Shown here: in pieces, positions 1-8,642 of the stretch
How positions within the stretch are numbered: position 1 is the stretch's first letter
How the letters are laid out: each line of letters begins with the position of its first letter
Assembly: GCA_046484945.1 (NCBI GenBank)
Contig: JAWOHY010000026.1
Location: 3,233 to 67,232 of the forward strand
DNA from: JAGOPY01 sp046484945
GTDB lineage: Bacteria > Bacteroidota > Bacteroidia > Bacteroidales > JAGOPY01
DNA length: 64,000 nt
Direction: 5' to 3'
Notes under the pieces: generated by a model
Seen by the model: only the letters and a program-made list of their open reading frames with translations
What the model was told of the DNA's origin: nothing
Databases searched by the model: none
Made by a program: the position numbers and the translations under genes

Positions 1-477
1 GACATCGACACCACCGACAATTCTACCGTAACTGTCTCACAATATTTTCCCTGCGATGATTCATCTGAAGTATTGCTTTATACCATTAATGGGGGAGGGC
101 ACACCTGGCCCGGATCGAACATCATAATTGGTATTACCAACCAGGACATCAAGGCCAGCAACGAGATCTGGGGATTTTTCCGAAAATACACTTTGGAAGG
201 GACCTCCAGCCTGGCAGAGAGGTATGCTGAGGATGCCATAAAATTATCCATTTATCCGAACCCTGCCGGCGACTATGCGGCGATCGAAGCCGGGGGAATT
301 TACACCGGGCAGGCTGTCATGAATGTATATGATATTACAGGGAGAATGCTCAGGCATGAGCAAATCCTGATCCCCGGCCGGTACTTGTTCGAAAGAAAAG
401 ATCTTCCCGGCGGCCTGTACGTAATCAAGGTGGAAACACATGCTAATATTAGCGCTAAAGTATTAATATTAAAGTAA
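1..477 (+). CDS. Secreted PHB-depolymerase/feruloyl-esterase family hydrolase, C-terminal part, with T9SS sorting domain (partial)
   Basis: The reading frame is open from base 1, so the gene begins upstream of the window; 158 residues are visible. Around residues 27-45 it shows YTINGGGHTWPG, the block that carries the catalytic His in LpqC/PHB-depolymerase-type alpha/beta hydrolases. This is followed by the usual end of that domain (ASNEIWGFFRKY). After a short linker comes a type A T9SS sorting domain: IYPNPAGDYAAIE, then YDITGRML, then LPGGLYVIKVE and a terminal lysine. The protein is therefore probably exported and attached to, or released from, the cell surface. The substrate (polyester or feruloyl-type ester) cannot be told from this fragment. 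Confidence 0.8.
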   Translation, partial: DIDTTDNSTVTVSQYFPCDDSSEVLLYTINGGGHTWPGSNIIIGITNQDIKASNEIWGFFRKYTLEGTSSLAERYAEDAIKLSIYPNPAGDYAAIEAGGIYTGQAVMNVYDITGRMLRHEQILIPGRYLFERKDLPGGLYVIKVETHANISAKVLILK

Positions 478-490
478 TTAACCGTTATAA

Positions 491-580
491 TTTCTTGTTT
501 CTTGTTTCTTGTTTTTTGTTTCTAGTTTCCAAGTTTAAATTCTAACTTCTAAAATTCTAACTTCTAACTTCTAACTTCTT
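491..580. repeat. Heptamer tandem repeats (TTTCTTG, then TTCTAAC)
   Basis: Five consecutive 7-bp units of TTTCTTG (two of them degenerate) are followed by about five units of TTCTAAC. They fill the gap between the esterase stop and the next ATG at 585. The same kind of 7-bp periodicity, with different sequences, recurs at other junctions in this window. Confidence 0.85.
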
Positions 581-584
581 AAAC

Positions 585-1013
585 ATGTACAGCATATTAC
601 TCCACATTCACTCCGGACTTCGCTGGTTCGTCCTGGTTTTCCTTGTCTGGGCCATTATCCGGGCGGCGATGAAATCTTACCGGAAGGAGGGCAAGCCCCT
701 GGCCGCCCTGTTGGGTCTCATTTCCACGCATGTACAACTGGTCATCGGGTTGATCCTGTATTTCATCAGCCCGAAAGTGATTTTCGCCGGCTCGTCGATG
801 AGCAACAGCGTGTTGCGGTTTTACCTGGTGGAGCACATAGCGCTGATGCTCGCTGCCGTGATCCTGATCACCATGGGTTATGTCAAAGCCAAACGCGCTG
901 CTGAAGATCTGAAGATGAACAAAAGCATCCTGTGGTATTATTCGATCGGGCTGCTGCTGATCCTGGTGAGCATCCCGTGGCCGTTCAGGAACCTGGGTGC
1001 GGGGTGGTTTTGA
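585..1013 (+). CDS. Small four-helix integral membrane protein (cytochrome-b-like, Bacteroidota-specific)
   Basis: This 142-residue protein has four predicted membrane spans, roughly residues 10-30, 45-65, 80-100 and 113-133. The spans are joined by short basic loops, and there is no signal peptide. Histidines near the membrane faces (H7, H9, H50 and H84 region) could bind haem. Proteins with this N-terminal pattern (short hydrophobic start with H-x-H-S-G-L-R-W) are often labelled cytochrome B in Bacteroidota, but haem binding is not demonstrated by the sequence. It appears monocistronic and lies directly after the heptamer repeats. Confidence 0.6.
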   Translation: MYSILLHIHSGLRWFVLVFLVWAIIRAAMKSYRKEGKPLAALLGLISTHVQLVIGLILYFISPKVIFAGSSMSNSVLRFYLVEHIALMLAAVILITMGYVKAKRAAEDLKMNKSILWYYSIGLLLILVSIPWPFRNLGAGWF

Positions 1014-1203
1014 ATGTACAATAGTAAATTCTACATGACACTCATCTGTTTTTTTGCAAAAACTGCAACATCCATTCGTCATTAAATCATCTATACCCAA
1101 AAAACACAAAACCATCCCGGTAATACTACCCCTTTTAATTAATTAACACTTAATCAATCTTTATCATCCGGAATAGCAATTTCCTCAAGGCGTGCCGGAG
1201 TGC

Positions 1204-1211
1204 TAACTTTG
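1204..1211 (+). promoter_or_regulatory. Promoter -7 box (TAACTTTG) for the beta-barrel gene
   Basis: TAACTTTG matches the Bacteroidota -7 consensus TAnnTTTG exactly and leaves a leader of about 60 nt before the ATG at 1277. No clear -33 TTG was found at the usual distance. Confidence 0.5.
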
Positions 1212-1276
1212 GTTCAAGTTGATTGGAATTCCACATCAATAAAAAAATCAACGTAAAACCATTAAAAAGAAAAACC

Positions 1277-1945
1277 ATGAAAAAGATTGCATCAATCATC
1301 ATCGTGCTGTGCTTTTTTGCCCAGGGAGGCGTAAATGCACAGACAGAAAAGGGGAAGCTCCTGGTCGGGGTTTCCTCGCGCACCAGCTTCGGGATTTATA
1401 ACTTCACCCCGTGCACACCCGACCTGATGAGTGTCGGATTCTCCACCGTAAAGTACAAGGATGACAATGGAACAGATGAGGGCAAAGACAAATTCACCAG
1501 CCTGAACATATCACCGAGGATCGGGTATTTTGTTGTAAACAACCTCGCCCTGGGTCTGGACCTGAACCTGTCTTATCTAAATGTCGGGGATACCGAATCG
1601 GATTACAACACCCAGATCACGACCTTCACTGCCGGTCCATTTGTCCGTTATTACATTCCCACAGGCAAAGTCAAACCCTTCGTGGAAGCAGGAGGCGCTT
1701 TCGGCAACCTGGTGTATAAATGGGATGGATGGGAAGGCGAGGAGGAGAAGATGAAACATAGCCTTACAATGTTCAATGGCGGCGTAGGCCTGGCGGTGCC
1801 CATCGGCAGCCGAGCCAGCTTCGACACCATGATCAGCTACAACTCCCTAACGATCAAGGAAAAAGAGGACAACCCCGAAAACTCCAGGGAAATAATCGGA
1901 ACTTTTGGCATAAGGTTCGGTTTAACTGTATCTCTCGGAGAATAA
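1277..1945 (+). CDS. Outer-membrane beta-barrel protein
   Basis: The protein has 222 residues from the ATG at 1277. That start is chosen because it opens with a clean signal peptide (MKKIASIIIVLCFFAQGGVNA, cleavage near AQT), whereas an upstream in-frame start would bury it. The mature part alternates polar and hydrophobic residues in strands typical of the small OmpA-like or OMP_b-brl family (GPFVRYYIPTGKVKPFVEAG is a conserved strand-turn-strand block). It ends in a hydrophobic strand, FGLTVSLGE. Likely an outer-membrane porin or structural barrel; no ligand can be inferred. A strong terminator follows. Confidence 0.75.
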   Translation: MKKIASIIIVLCFFAQGGVNAQTEKGKLLVGVSSRTSFGIYNFTPCTPDLMSVGFSTVKYKDDNGTDEGKDKFTSLNISPRIGYFVVNNLALGLDLNLSYLNVGDTESDYNTQITTFTAGPFVRYYIPTGKVKPFVEAGGAFGNLVYKWDGWEGEEEKMKHSLTMFNGGVGLAVPIGSRASFDTMISYNSLTIKEKEDNPENSREIIGTFGIRFGLTVSLGE

Positions 1946-1991
1946 CAAATGTCCTATAATTAATATTATGTTAAATCTTGCTTTTAAAACA

Positions 1992-2026
1992 GAGGGAGGA
2001 TCATTCAATTGTCCTCCCTCCTTTTT
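1992..2026 (+). terminator. Rho-independent terminator after the beta-barrel gene
   Basis: A perfect 9-bp stem (GAGGGAGGA with TCCTCCCTC) encloses an 11-nt loop and is followed by CTTTTT. It lies between convergent genes, so it may also slow transcription arriving from the minus strand. Confidence 0.85.
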
Positions 2027-2033
2027 AAATCTA

Positions 2034-3176
2034 TTATTCATTTTTCAATAGTAAATCGATCTCCGCCAGTTTTTCCATCATTCCCAGGCGAGTATAGATT
2101 TCCTTCAGTGAAACCAGGGTGTTAAGGTCATCGGGCATCAATTCCAGCGATTTTTCAAGATACGGTATTGATTTTTTCAGCATATCATTCGCAAGCTTTG
2201 TCTGTTCTTCATATTCTTTGACGGCATCAAGCGGTAGATTGTTAGCTTTATCCAGAATATCAGCTGCCATATTTACATAAAGAGCGCCCAGGTTATAGTT
2301 TGCTTCAAAATAATCGGGGTCCAGTCCGATGGCCTGTTCATAGGCATCAATTGCCTTATCCACATCCCCCATCTGATCGTATATTGTTCCGACGGCGAAG
2401 AAAATGGATTGATTTGTCTTATCGATCTCCTTGGCAATTTCCAAATTTGAGATGGCCTTCTCATTCTCTTCGGTTGTCAGGTAAACATTCGTTTCGGCAA
2501 TCAACAAATTAAAATCCTCCGGAAACAATTCCCTTCCTTCCACCACAGTGGCAAGCGCAAGCGCAGTATCGCCTTCTGATTTGTAAATTTCTGCAAGAGT
2601 GGCATATATATCTGGTCTGTAGTATTCAAGCTCCAGCACTCTTTCATAATAGCCTTTCGCCATTTCGGTTTCCTGGCCCAGGACTGCTGCCACTGCTGCA
2701 TTATACAAAGCCGAGGTATCCACCCTTCCTGCTCCCAGGCTGACATCGAATGATTTCTCAAAGCTTATAGCGGCACCTTTGAAATCCTCGTTATTATAAT
2801 CAATCACCCCCTGATTGTAATACCCCTCCCCGATCGCTAATGTAAATCGTTCTATATCATCAGTATACTCATTTTTTGAATCATATTCTTTCGCTTTTTT
2901 ATAGGATTCCAATGCAACGCCCAGGGGGTCCGGATCCAGGTTCCGGAAATTTTCATCGGAACTCATGGCGATGTCGTAATAAATGTTGCCCCTGTAGAAC
3001 CAGGTCCTGGCGTCATTAATGGTTTTGTCATGCTTTGCAGCATCATCAATGGCTTCTTTCGCCAGATCCAGTTTCCCATAACGATGATAGTTAAAGGCGC
3101 TGGTCCTCTTGTTCGTCTGGCCGAATAAGGCAGAAACCATCAATACAGTCAGTAAGATCAAAACAATTCTTTTCAT
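2034..3176 (-). CDS. Secreted tetratricopeptide-repeat protein
   Basis: 380 residues from the ATG at 3176, which begins a signal peptide (MKRIVLILLTVLMVSALFG, then QTNKRTS). A Met nine codons upstream is less likely, because a TAnnTTTG box at 3209-3216 would place transcription start right at it. The mature protein is almost entirely TPR helices, for example IFFAVGTIYDQMGDVDKAI followed by a DPDYFEANYNLGALYV unit. Such periplasmic TPR proteins act as scaffolds; no partner can be named. It lies 83 bp downstream of gyrA on the same strand but has its own promoter box. Confidence 0.75.
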   Translation of the reverse strand: MKRIVLILLTVLMVSALFGQTNKRTSAFNYHRYGKLDLAKEAIDDAAKHDKTINDARTWFYRGNIYYDIAMSSDENFRNLDPDPLGVALESYKKAKEYDSKNEYTDDIERFTLAIGEGYYNQGVIDYNNEDFKGAAISFEKSFDVSLGAGRVDTSALYNAAVAAVLGQETEMAKGYYERVLELEYYRPDIYATLAEIYKSEGDTALALATVVEGRELFPEDFNLLIAETNVYLTTEENEKAISNLEIAKEIDKTNQSIFFAVGTIYDQMGDVDKAIDAYEQAIGLDPDYFEANYNLGALYVNMAADILDKANNLPLDAVKEYEEQTKLANDMLKKSIPYLEKSLELMPDDLNTLVSLKEIYTRLGMMEKLAEIDLLLKNE

Positions 3177-3208
3177 AGTGTGTATTATTAGATTGGTTAA
3201 CATATTAA

Positions 3209-3216
3209 CAAAGATA
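3209..3216 (-). promoter_or_regulatory. Promoter -7 box (TATCTTTG, minus strand) for the TPR gene
   Basis: Read on the minus strand, the site is TATCTTTG, an exact TAnnTTTG match lying 32 nt before the preferred start codon. Confidence 0.45.
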
Positions 3217-3259
3217 TCAATAATTTACAGGTAATACTGCAATTTCTTTGCCAAATATC

Positions 3260-5773
3260 TTAATCATTAGTTTCCAGATGGTTATTATCATCAGCATCCA
3301 TATCTGATTCAAAATCGTCAACTATATCTTCATCCATTGCAACTTTGGCTACCGAAGCGATAGCATCTTCATCTCTCAGGTTGATCAGCCTTACGCCCTG
3401 GGTGGCCCGTCCCATTACGCGCAGATCCTTCACCCCCAACCTGATCAATATCCCGGAGCGGTTGATGATGATCAGGTCATCGGTATCGGTGACCTCTTTA
3501 ATGGCAATCAGGTTGCCTGTTTTGGTTGTAATATTGATGGTTTTCACCCCTTTACCCCCCCTGTTGGTAACACGGTAATCCTCCAGGCTTGACCTCTTGC
3601 CATATCCTTTTTCCGAGACAACCAGCACGTCATAATTCCCATTTTCCAGGCAGATCATCCCCACCACTTCATCATGGTTGCCTGCCGGGGTAATGCCTTT
3701 GACACCGGCGGCGTTTCTGCCCATGGGCCGGACGGTTTTTTCGTTGAACCGGATGGCCCTGCCGGACCGCAACGCCAGCAGCACCTCATTGGTGCCATTG
3801 GTCAGTTTGGCGGCAAGTAATTGATCATTTTCATTGATGGTGATGGCTATAATTCCGGCTTGCCTGGGGCGGGAAAAAGCTTCCAGGGTTGTTTTTTTAA
3901 TAATTCCACGTTTGGTGCACAGTATAATAAAGTTGTTGTTCAGATAATCTTCATCGGCCAGGTTCTTCGTATTGATAAAGGCCCTGACCTTATCATCCGG
4001 TTCTATATTCAGAAGATTCTGTATGGCCCTGCCCTTTGAATTTTTTGCCCCTTCGGGGATTTCATAGGCGCGCAACCAGAAGCATTTCCCTTTTTCGGTG
4101 AATAGCAGCAGGTAGTTATGGGTACTGGCGACAAAAAGGTGTTCCAGGAAGTCCTCCCCTCTCAGGTCGCTGCCGCGGGCCCCTCTCCCACCCCTGTTCT
4201 GCCGGCGGTATTCCACCAGCGGTGTGCGTTTCATATATCCCAGGTGCGATATGGTGATCACCACATCCTCGTCAGGGATCGTATCCTCAATGCGAAAATC
4301 TTCTGCTGTATATTCGATACTGGTCCGGGGCTCATCGCCGTATTTATCACTGATCTCCGCCAGTTCATCTTTGATGATCTGCATCCGCATCGACTCGTCT
4401 GACAGTACAAGTTTGTAATGTTCAATCTGTTTCAACAGGTCCTGATATTCCTGCCTGATTTTATCCCGTTCCAGTCCGGTAAGCCTTTGCAGGCGCATTT
4501 CCAGAATAGCTTTCGCCTGGATTTCGGTAAGTCCAAACTGATTGACCAGGCCTTCCCGGGCTTCATCGGGTGTACGGCTGGCCCGTATTAGGGCGATGAC
4601 TTCATCCAGGTGATCCAGGGCTACGAGCAGGCCCTCGAGAATGTGTGCCCTTTTTTCGGCCTGTTCCAGTTCATAACGGGTTCTCCGGATAACGACCTCA
4701 TGCCTGTGTTCCACGAAATAATGGATCAGGTCTTTCAGGTTCAGCATTTTCGGTTTTCCGTGAACCAGGGCGACGTTATTCACATTGAAGGCCGTCTGCA
4801 GCGCGGTCATCTGGTATAATTTATTCAGGACCACATTGGCGACCGTATCTTTTTTGAGGTCGTAGACAATCCTGAGGCCCTGGCGGTCCGACTCATCGCG
4901 GATATCTGTGATCCCCTCAATTTTTTTCTCGTTGACCAGCTCGGCGGTCCGGCGGATCATTTCCGCTTTATTGACCATGTAAGGGATACTGGTGACGATG
5001 ATGCGGTCTTTCCCGCCCGGGCCCGGTTCGACGCGGGCTTCGCCCCTGACAACGATCCGGCCGCGCCCGGTTTCAAAAGCTTCCCTGACACCTTCGTAAC
5101 CGTATATAATTCCGCCTGTCGGAAAGTCGGGGGCCTTGATGTACTGCATCAGCTCCTCGATGGTGATGTCCCGGTTGTCAATATAGGCAATGGTTCCGCT
5201 GACGACCTGGGAAAGATTGTGCGGCGGCATGTTGGTAGCCATTCCCACTGCGATTCCCGATGCCCCGTTGACCAGTAGGTTTGGGATCCTGGTGGGCAGT
5301 ACCCTGGGCTCTTCCAGCGAATCATCAAAATTCAACTGGAAATCGACAGTATTTTTATCAATATCTTCCAGCAGTTCTTCAGCGATCTTTTTCAGGCGGG
5401 CCTCGGTGTAACGCATGGCCGCCGGGCTGTCGCCGTCGATGGAACCAAAATTCCCCTGCCCGTCAATCAAAGGATACCTTAACGACCATTCCTGGGCCAT
5501 TCTGACCATGGCATCGTAAACGGATGTATCTCCGTGCGGGTGATACTTGCCCAGCACCTCCCCGACGATCCTGGCGGACTTCTTGTATGATTTGTTGGAG
5601 AGAACCCCTAAATCAAGCATTCCATAAAGCACTCTTCTGTGAACCGGCTTCAAGCCATCCCTGACATCAGGCAAAGCCCTTGATACAATAACTGACATCG
5701 AATAATCGATGTAAGCCGTTTTCATTTGCGCTTCGATGTTAACCTTTACTATTTTATCCTCTCCTGTCTGCAT
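3260..5773 (-). CDS. gyrA: DNA gyrase subunit A
   Basis: An 837-residue type IIA topoisomerase A subunit that introduces negative supercoils together with GyrB. The catalytic tyrosine lies in AAMRYTEARL at residue 122, the same number as in E. coli. The quinolone-determining region reads HPHGDTSVYDAMVRMAQ, so position 83 is Thr and position 87 is Asp. The C-terminal beta-pinwheel is present, with a GyrA-box-like QNRGGRGARG and further blade repeats such as NRGGKGVKT. The GyrA box and the length favour GyrA over ParC. The C-terminus ends in an acidic tail (DDFESDMDADDNN). The start is the ATG at 5773. A long AT-rich region separates it from the divergent clpC. Confidence 0.95.
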   Translation of the reverse strand: MQTGEDKIVKVNIEAQMKTAYIDYSMSVIVSRALPDVRDGLKPVHRRVLYGMLDLGVLSNKSYKKSARIVGEVLGKYHPHGDTSVYDAMVRMAQEWSLRYPLIDGQGNFGSIDGDSPAAMRYTEARLKKIAEELLEDIDKNTVDFQLNFDDSLEEPRVLPTRIPNLLVNGASGIAVGMATNMPPHNLSQVVSGTIAYIDNRDITIEELMQYIKAPDFPTGGIIYGYEGVREAFETGRGRIVVRGEARVEPGPGGKDRIIVTSIPYMVNKAEMIRRTAELVNEKKIEGITDIRDESDRQGLRIVYDLKKDTVANVVLNKLYQMTALQTAFNVNNVALVHGKPKMLNLKDLIHYFVEHRHEVVIRRTRYELEQAEKRAHILEGLLVALDHLDEVIALIRASRTPDEAREGLVNQFGLTEIQAKAILEMRLQRLTGLERDKIRQEYQDLLKQIEHYKLVLSDESMRMQIIKDELAEISDKYGDEPRTSIEYTAEDFRIEDTIPDEDVVITISHLGYMKRTPLVEYRRQNRGGRGARGSDLRGEDFLEHLFVASTHNYLLLFTEKGKCFWLRAYEIPEGAKNSKGRAIQNLLNIEPDDKVRAFINTKNLADEDYLNNNFIILCTKRGIIKKTTLEAFSRPRQAGIIAITINENDQLLAAKLTNGTNEVLLALRSGRAIRFNEKTVRPMGRNAAGVKGITPAGNHDEVVGMICLENGNYDVLVVSEKGYGKRSSLEDYRVTNRGGKGVKTINITTKTGNLIAIKEVTDTDDLIIINRSGILIRLGVKDLRVMGRATQGVRLINLRDEDAIASVAKVAMDEDIVDDFESDMDADDNNHLETND

Positions 5774-6092
5774 AATGATATTTAAAAAATTGATTATCAG
5801 TAAATTAAATATAATAAACTTATGATGCGAATGTACTCATTTTTTCGGTAGGAGACTCAATTTTCTTACTCTTTTATTACTAACACGGACTTGTTTATAT
5901 TTATGGTAAAAATCGGACAAAATATCCTTTGCAGCTGTTTAGATTTGTTTCATCAAAAACCCATCCCGGTTTTCCCGGTGAACTTTTTCAAACCAAATAC
6001 GTTTAACAACCAGTAAGCCTTGCAAAGCGTCTATATTTTAGTAGCAGTTTTTTATATAATTTTGCAGTGTTTACGGCAAGCAAATTAATCTG
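5774..6092. other. Divergent gyrA-clpC intergenic region
   Basis: 319 bp of AT-rich sequence without a credible ORF. It holds the clpC -7 box at 6057-6064. On the minus strand there is a weak near-match TACATTCG at 5828-5835 that could serve gyrA. No repeat or hairpin stands out. Confidence 0.6.
6057..6064 (+). promoter_or_regulatory. Promoter -7 box (TAATTTTG) for clpC
   Basis: Exact TAnnTTTG match 28 nt upstream of the clpC ATG. No TTG was seen at the expected -33 spacing. Confidence 0.5.
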
Positions 6093-8627
6093 ATGGAAGC
6101 AAAATTTTCGCAACGGGTCAAGCATGTTCTAACTCACAGCCGGGAAGAGGCTGTCAGGCTTGGTAATAATTATATTGGCCCGGAGCATTTACTGCTTGGT
6201 ATTTTGCGGGAGGCTGACGGACTTGCCTTTCATCTCATAAAGTACTTCGGACTTGATCCGGGTGATTTGAAGGCCATGATTGAAAAGGCCGTGGCAACTG
6301 ACGGCGTATTCACAGGAAATCCTGATAACATTCCCCTGGTCAAGCAAGCGGAAAGGGCTTTGAAAATTACTTATCTGGAAGCCAAGATATTCAACAGTGA
6401 GCTGATCGGCACCGAGCATCTTTTGCTTTCTATTTTAAGGGATGAGGACAATATTGTGACAAGATATTTTGAACGGAATGGTATCGATTATGATACGGCA
6501 AAAGAGGAATTAAAGAAGATATTAAAAGAAAAGAAAGCCGGTGAGCGGGTAGATCCCACATTTGATCTCCCCGGCGATGCGGCTGATGAGGAGGCGGAAG
6601 AGGCAGGCAGGAGTTATGGCAGTTCCACAAGACGCCCGGTAGAGAGCAAGTCCAAGACCCCCGTCCTGGATAATTTCGGAAGAGATATCACCAAAGCCGC
6701 CGAAGACGGACGTCTGGATCCTATCGTAGGGAGGGAAAAGGAACTGGAACGGATTGCGCAGATCCTCAGCCGCCGGAAGAAGAACAACCCTGTCCTCATC
6801 GGCGAGCCCGGTGTGGGTAAATCGGCCATTGCCGAAGGCCTGGCCGAACGGATCGTCAACAGAAAAGTATCCAGGGCCTTGTTCGATAAGCGGATCATTG
6901 CCCTTGACCTGGCCTCGCTGGTGGCCGGGACAAAATATCGCGGACAGTTTGAAGAACGGATGAAAGCCGTGCTCAACGAACTGGAAAAAAATCCCGATAT
7001 CATCTTATTCATAGACGAGATTCACACCATTGTCGGCGCCGGCAATGCTTCCGGTTCGCTCGACGCCTCCAATATGTTCAAACCCGCCCTGGCAAGAGGT
7101 GAAATTCAGTGCATCGGCGCAACCACGCTCGATGAATACCGGCAATATATAGAAAAGGACGGCGCCCTGGAGAGAAGGTTTCAAAAGGTCCTGGTCGATC
7201 CTACCACACCCGAGGAAACGCACCAGATACTAAGCAATATCAAAGAAAAATACGAAGACCATCACCTGGTTACGTATTCCGACGAAGCCATTCATGCCTG
7301 CGTCCAGCTGACCAATCGTTACATCACCGACCGGTATCTCCCGGACAAGGCCATTGATGCACTCGATGAAGCGGGTGCAAGGGTCCATATTACCAATATC
7401 CATGTCCCCTCGGAAATCATCAGCATTGAAAACCGTATCGAGGAGATCCGGCAAAAGAAGACCCAGGCCATTAACAGCCAGAAATTTGAAGAAGCCGCCG
7501 AATACCGCGATATTGAGCGGAAATTGCAGGATAGCCTGAATGCCGCCAAGAAAAAGTGGGAAGAGGAATCCAAAGTGAACCGGGAACTGGTCAGCGAAGA
7601 TAATGTTGCTGAAGTCATTGCCATGATGACAGGTATACCCGTTCAGCGGATTGCCAGAAATGAAGGAAACCGACTTGTTCATATGGAGGAAGAACTGGCC
7701 GGCAGTGTGATCGGACAGGATGATCCGATCAAAAAGATCGTCAAATCCATCAGAAGGAACCGCGCCGGGTTGAAAGACCCCAGGAAGCCAATTGGTTCCT
7801 TTATTTTCCTTGGCCCCACCGGCGTTGGGAAAACCCACCTGGCCAAAGTGCTGGCCAAATATCTCTTCGACTCTGAAGATGCCCTCGTGCGTGTCGACAT
7901 GAGTGAATATATGGAAAAGTTTGCAGTTTCGCGACTTGTCGGCGCCCCTCCGGGATATGTGGGCTACGAAGAAGGGGGGCAATTGACCGAGAAAGTCAGA
8001 AGAAAACCTTACTCCATTGTACTGCTTGATGAAATTGAAAAAGCACATCCCGACGTTTTCCATCTGCTGCTGCAGGTCCTGGATGATGGCGTGCTGACCG
8101 ATAGCCTGGGACGTAAAGTCGATTTCAAGAATACCATTATCATCATGACTTCCAACATTGGCTCGCGCCAGTTGAAAGACTTCGGGGAAGGAATTGGCTT
8201 CTCTACCGCGGCCAAACGCACCTCAAAGGCTAATTTTGCCAGGGGTGTCATCGAAAATGCCCTGAAAAAAACATTTGCCCCTGAATTCCTCAACCGGGTT
8301 GATGATGTGGTCATCTTCGACTCCCTTGAGCTGGAAGATATCCACAAGATCATCGATATTGAATTGAAGGATGTGTTCAAGCGGGTAGAAGAACTCGGCT
8401 TTACAGTCAAACTCAGCGATGAAGCCAAAGCATTTATTGTTGAGAAAGGATGGGATGCCCAGTTTGGCGCCAGGCCCCTTAAAAGAGCCATCCAGAAATA
8501 TTTTGAAGACCCCCTGGCCGAGGAGATCATCAAGTCGAAAATATTGCCGGGCGATATCATTGTCATGGATTTTGACAGTGAATCGAGTGAAATAAAGCTC
8601 GAGATTCAGAAAGCCCCGAAAGAATAA
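6093..8627 (+). CDS. clpC: ATP-dependent Clp protease ATP-binding subunit ClpC
   Basis: An 844-residue Hsp100 unfoldase. The N-terminal Clp_N double repeat occupies about residues 1-145 (FSQRVKHVLTHSREEAVRLG). AAA-1 has its Walker A GEPGVGKS at about 237-244. A UVR-type coiled coil lies near 455-495, and AAA-2 has GPTGVGKT at about 574-581. The M-domain is short, as in ClpC rather than ClpB. The AAA-2 module continues with the sensor region and a ClpB_D2-small domain (GARPLKRAIQKYFEDPLAEE). It feeds substrates to ClpP, which is not in the window. An acyl-CoA dehydrogenase gene follows after 15 bp on the same strand and may be co-transcribed. Confidence 0.95.
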   Translation: MEAKFSQRVKHVLTHSREEAVRLGNNYIGPEHLLLGILREADGLAFHLIKYFGLDPGDLKAMIEKAVATDGVFTGNPDNIPLVKQAERALKITYLEAKIFNSELIGTEHLLLSILRDEDNIVTRYFERNGIDYDTAKEELKKILKEKKAGERVDPTFDLPGDAADEEAEEAGRSYGSSTRRPVESKSKTPVLDNFGRDITKAAEDGRLDPIVGREKELERIAQILSRRKKNNPVLIGEPGVGKSAIAEGLAERIVNRKVSRALFDKRIIALDLASLVAGTKYRGQFEERMKAVLNELEKNPDIILFIDEIHTIVGAGNASGSLDASNMFKPALARGEIQCIGATTLDEYRQYIEKDGALERRFQKVLVDPTTPEETHQILSNIKEKYEDHHLVTYSDEAIHACVQLTNRYITDRYLPDKAIDALDEAGARVHITNIHVPSEIISIENRIEEIRQKKTQAINSQKFEEAAEYRDIERKLQDSLNAAKKKWEEESKVNRELVSEDNVAEVIAMMTGIPVQRIARNEGNRLVHMEEELAGSVIGQDDPIKKIVKSIRRNRAGLKDPRKPIGSFIFLGPTGVGKTHLAKVLAKYLFDSEDALVRVDMSEYMEKFAVSRLVGAPPGYVGYEEGGQLTEKVRRKPYSIVLLDEIEKAHPDVFHLLLQVLDDGVLTDSLGRKVDFKNTIIIMTSNIGSRQLKDFGEGIGFSTAAKRTSKANFARGVIENALKKTFAPEFLNRVDDVVIFDSLELEDIHKIIDIELKDVFKRVEELGFTVKLSDEAKAFIVEKGWDAQFGARPLKRAIQKYFEDPLAEEIIKSKILPGDIIVMDFDSESSEIKLEIQKAPKE

Positions 8628-8642
8628 CCAAATATTTGGCTA

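Noticed and set aside
2033..2034. Frameshift or pseudogene near the terminator at 1,992
   Set aside because: Both flanking genes end with clean stops and complete domains, so no broken gene is needed.
7230..8063. 277-codon minus-strand reading frame inside clpC
   Set aside because: It is antisense to conserved AAA+ coding sequence and its translation has no recognisable domain.
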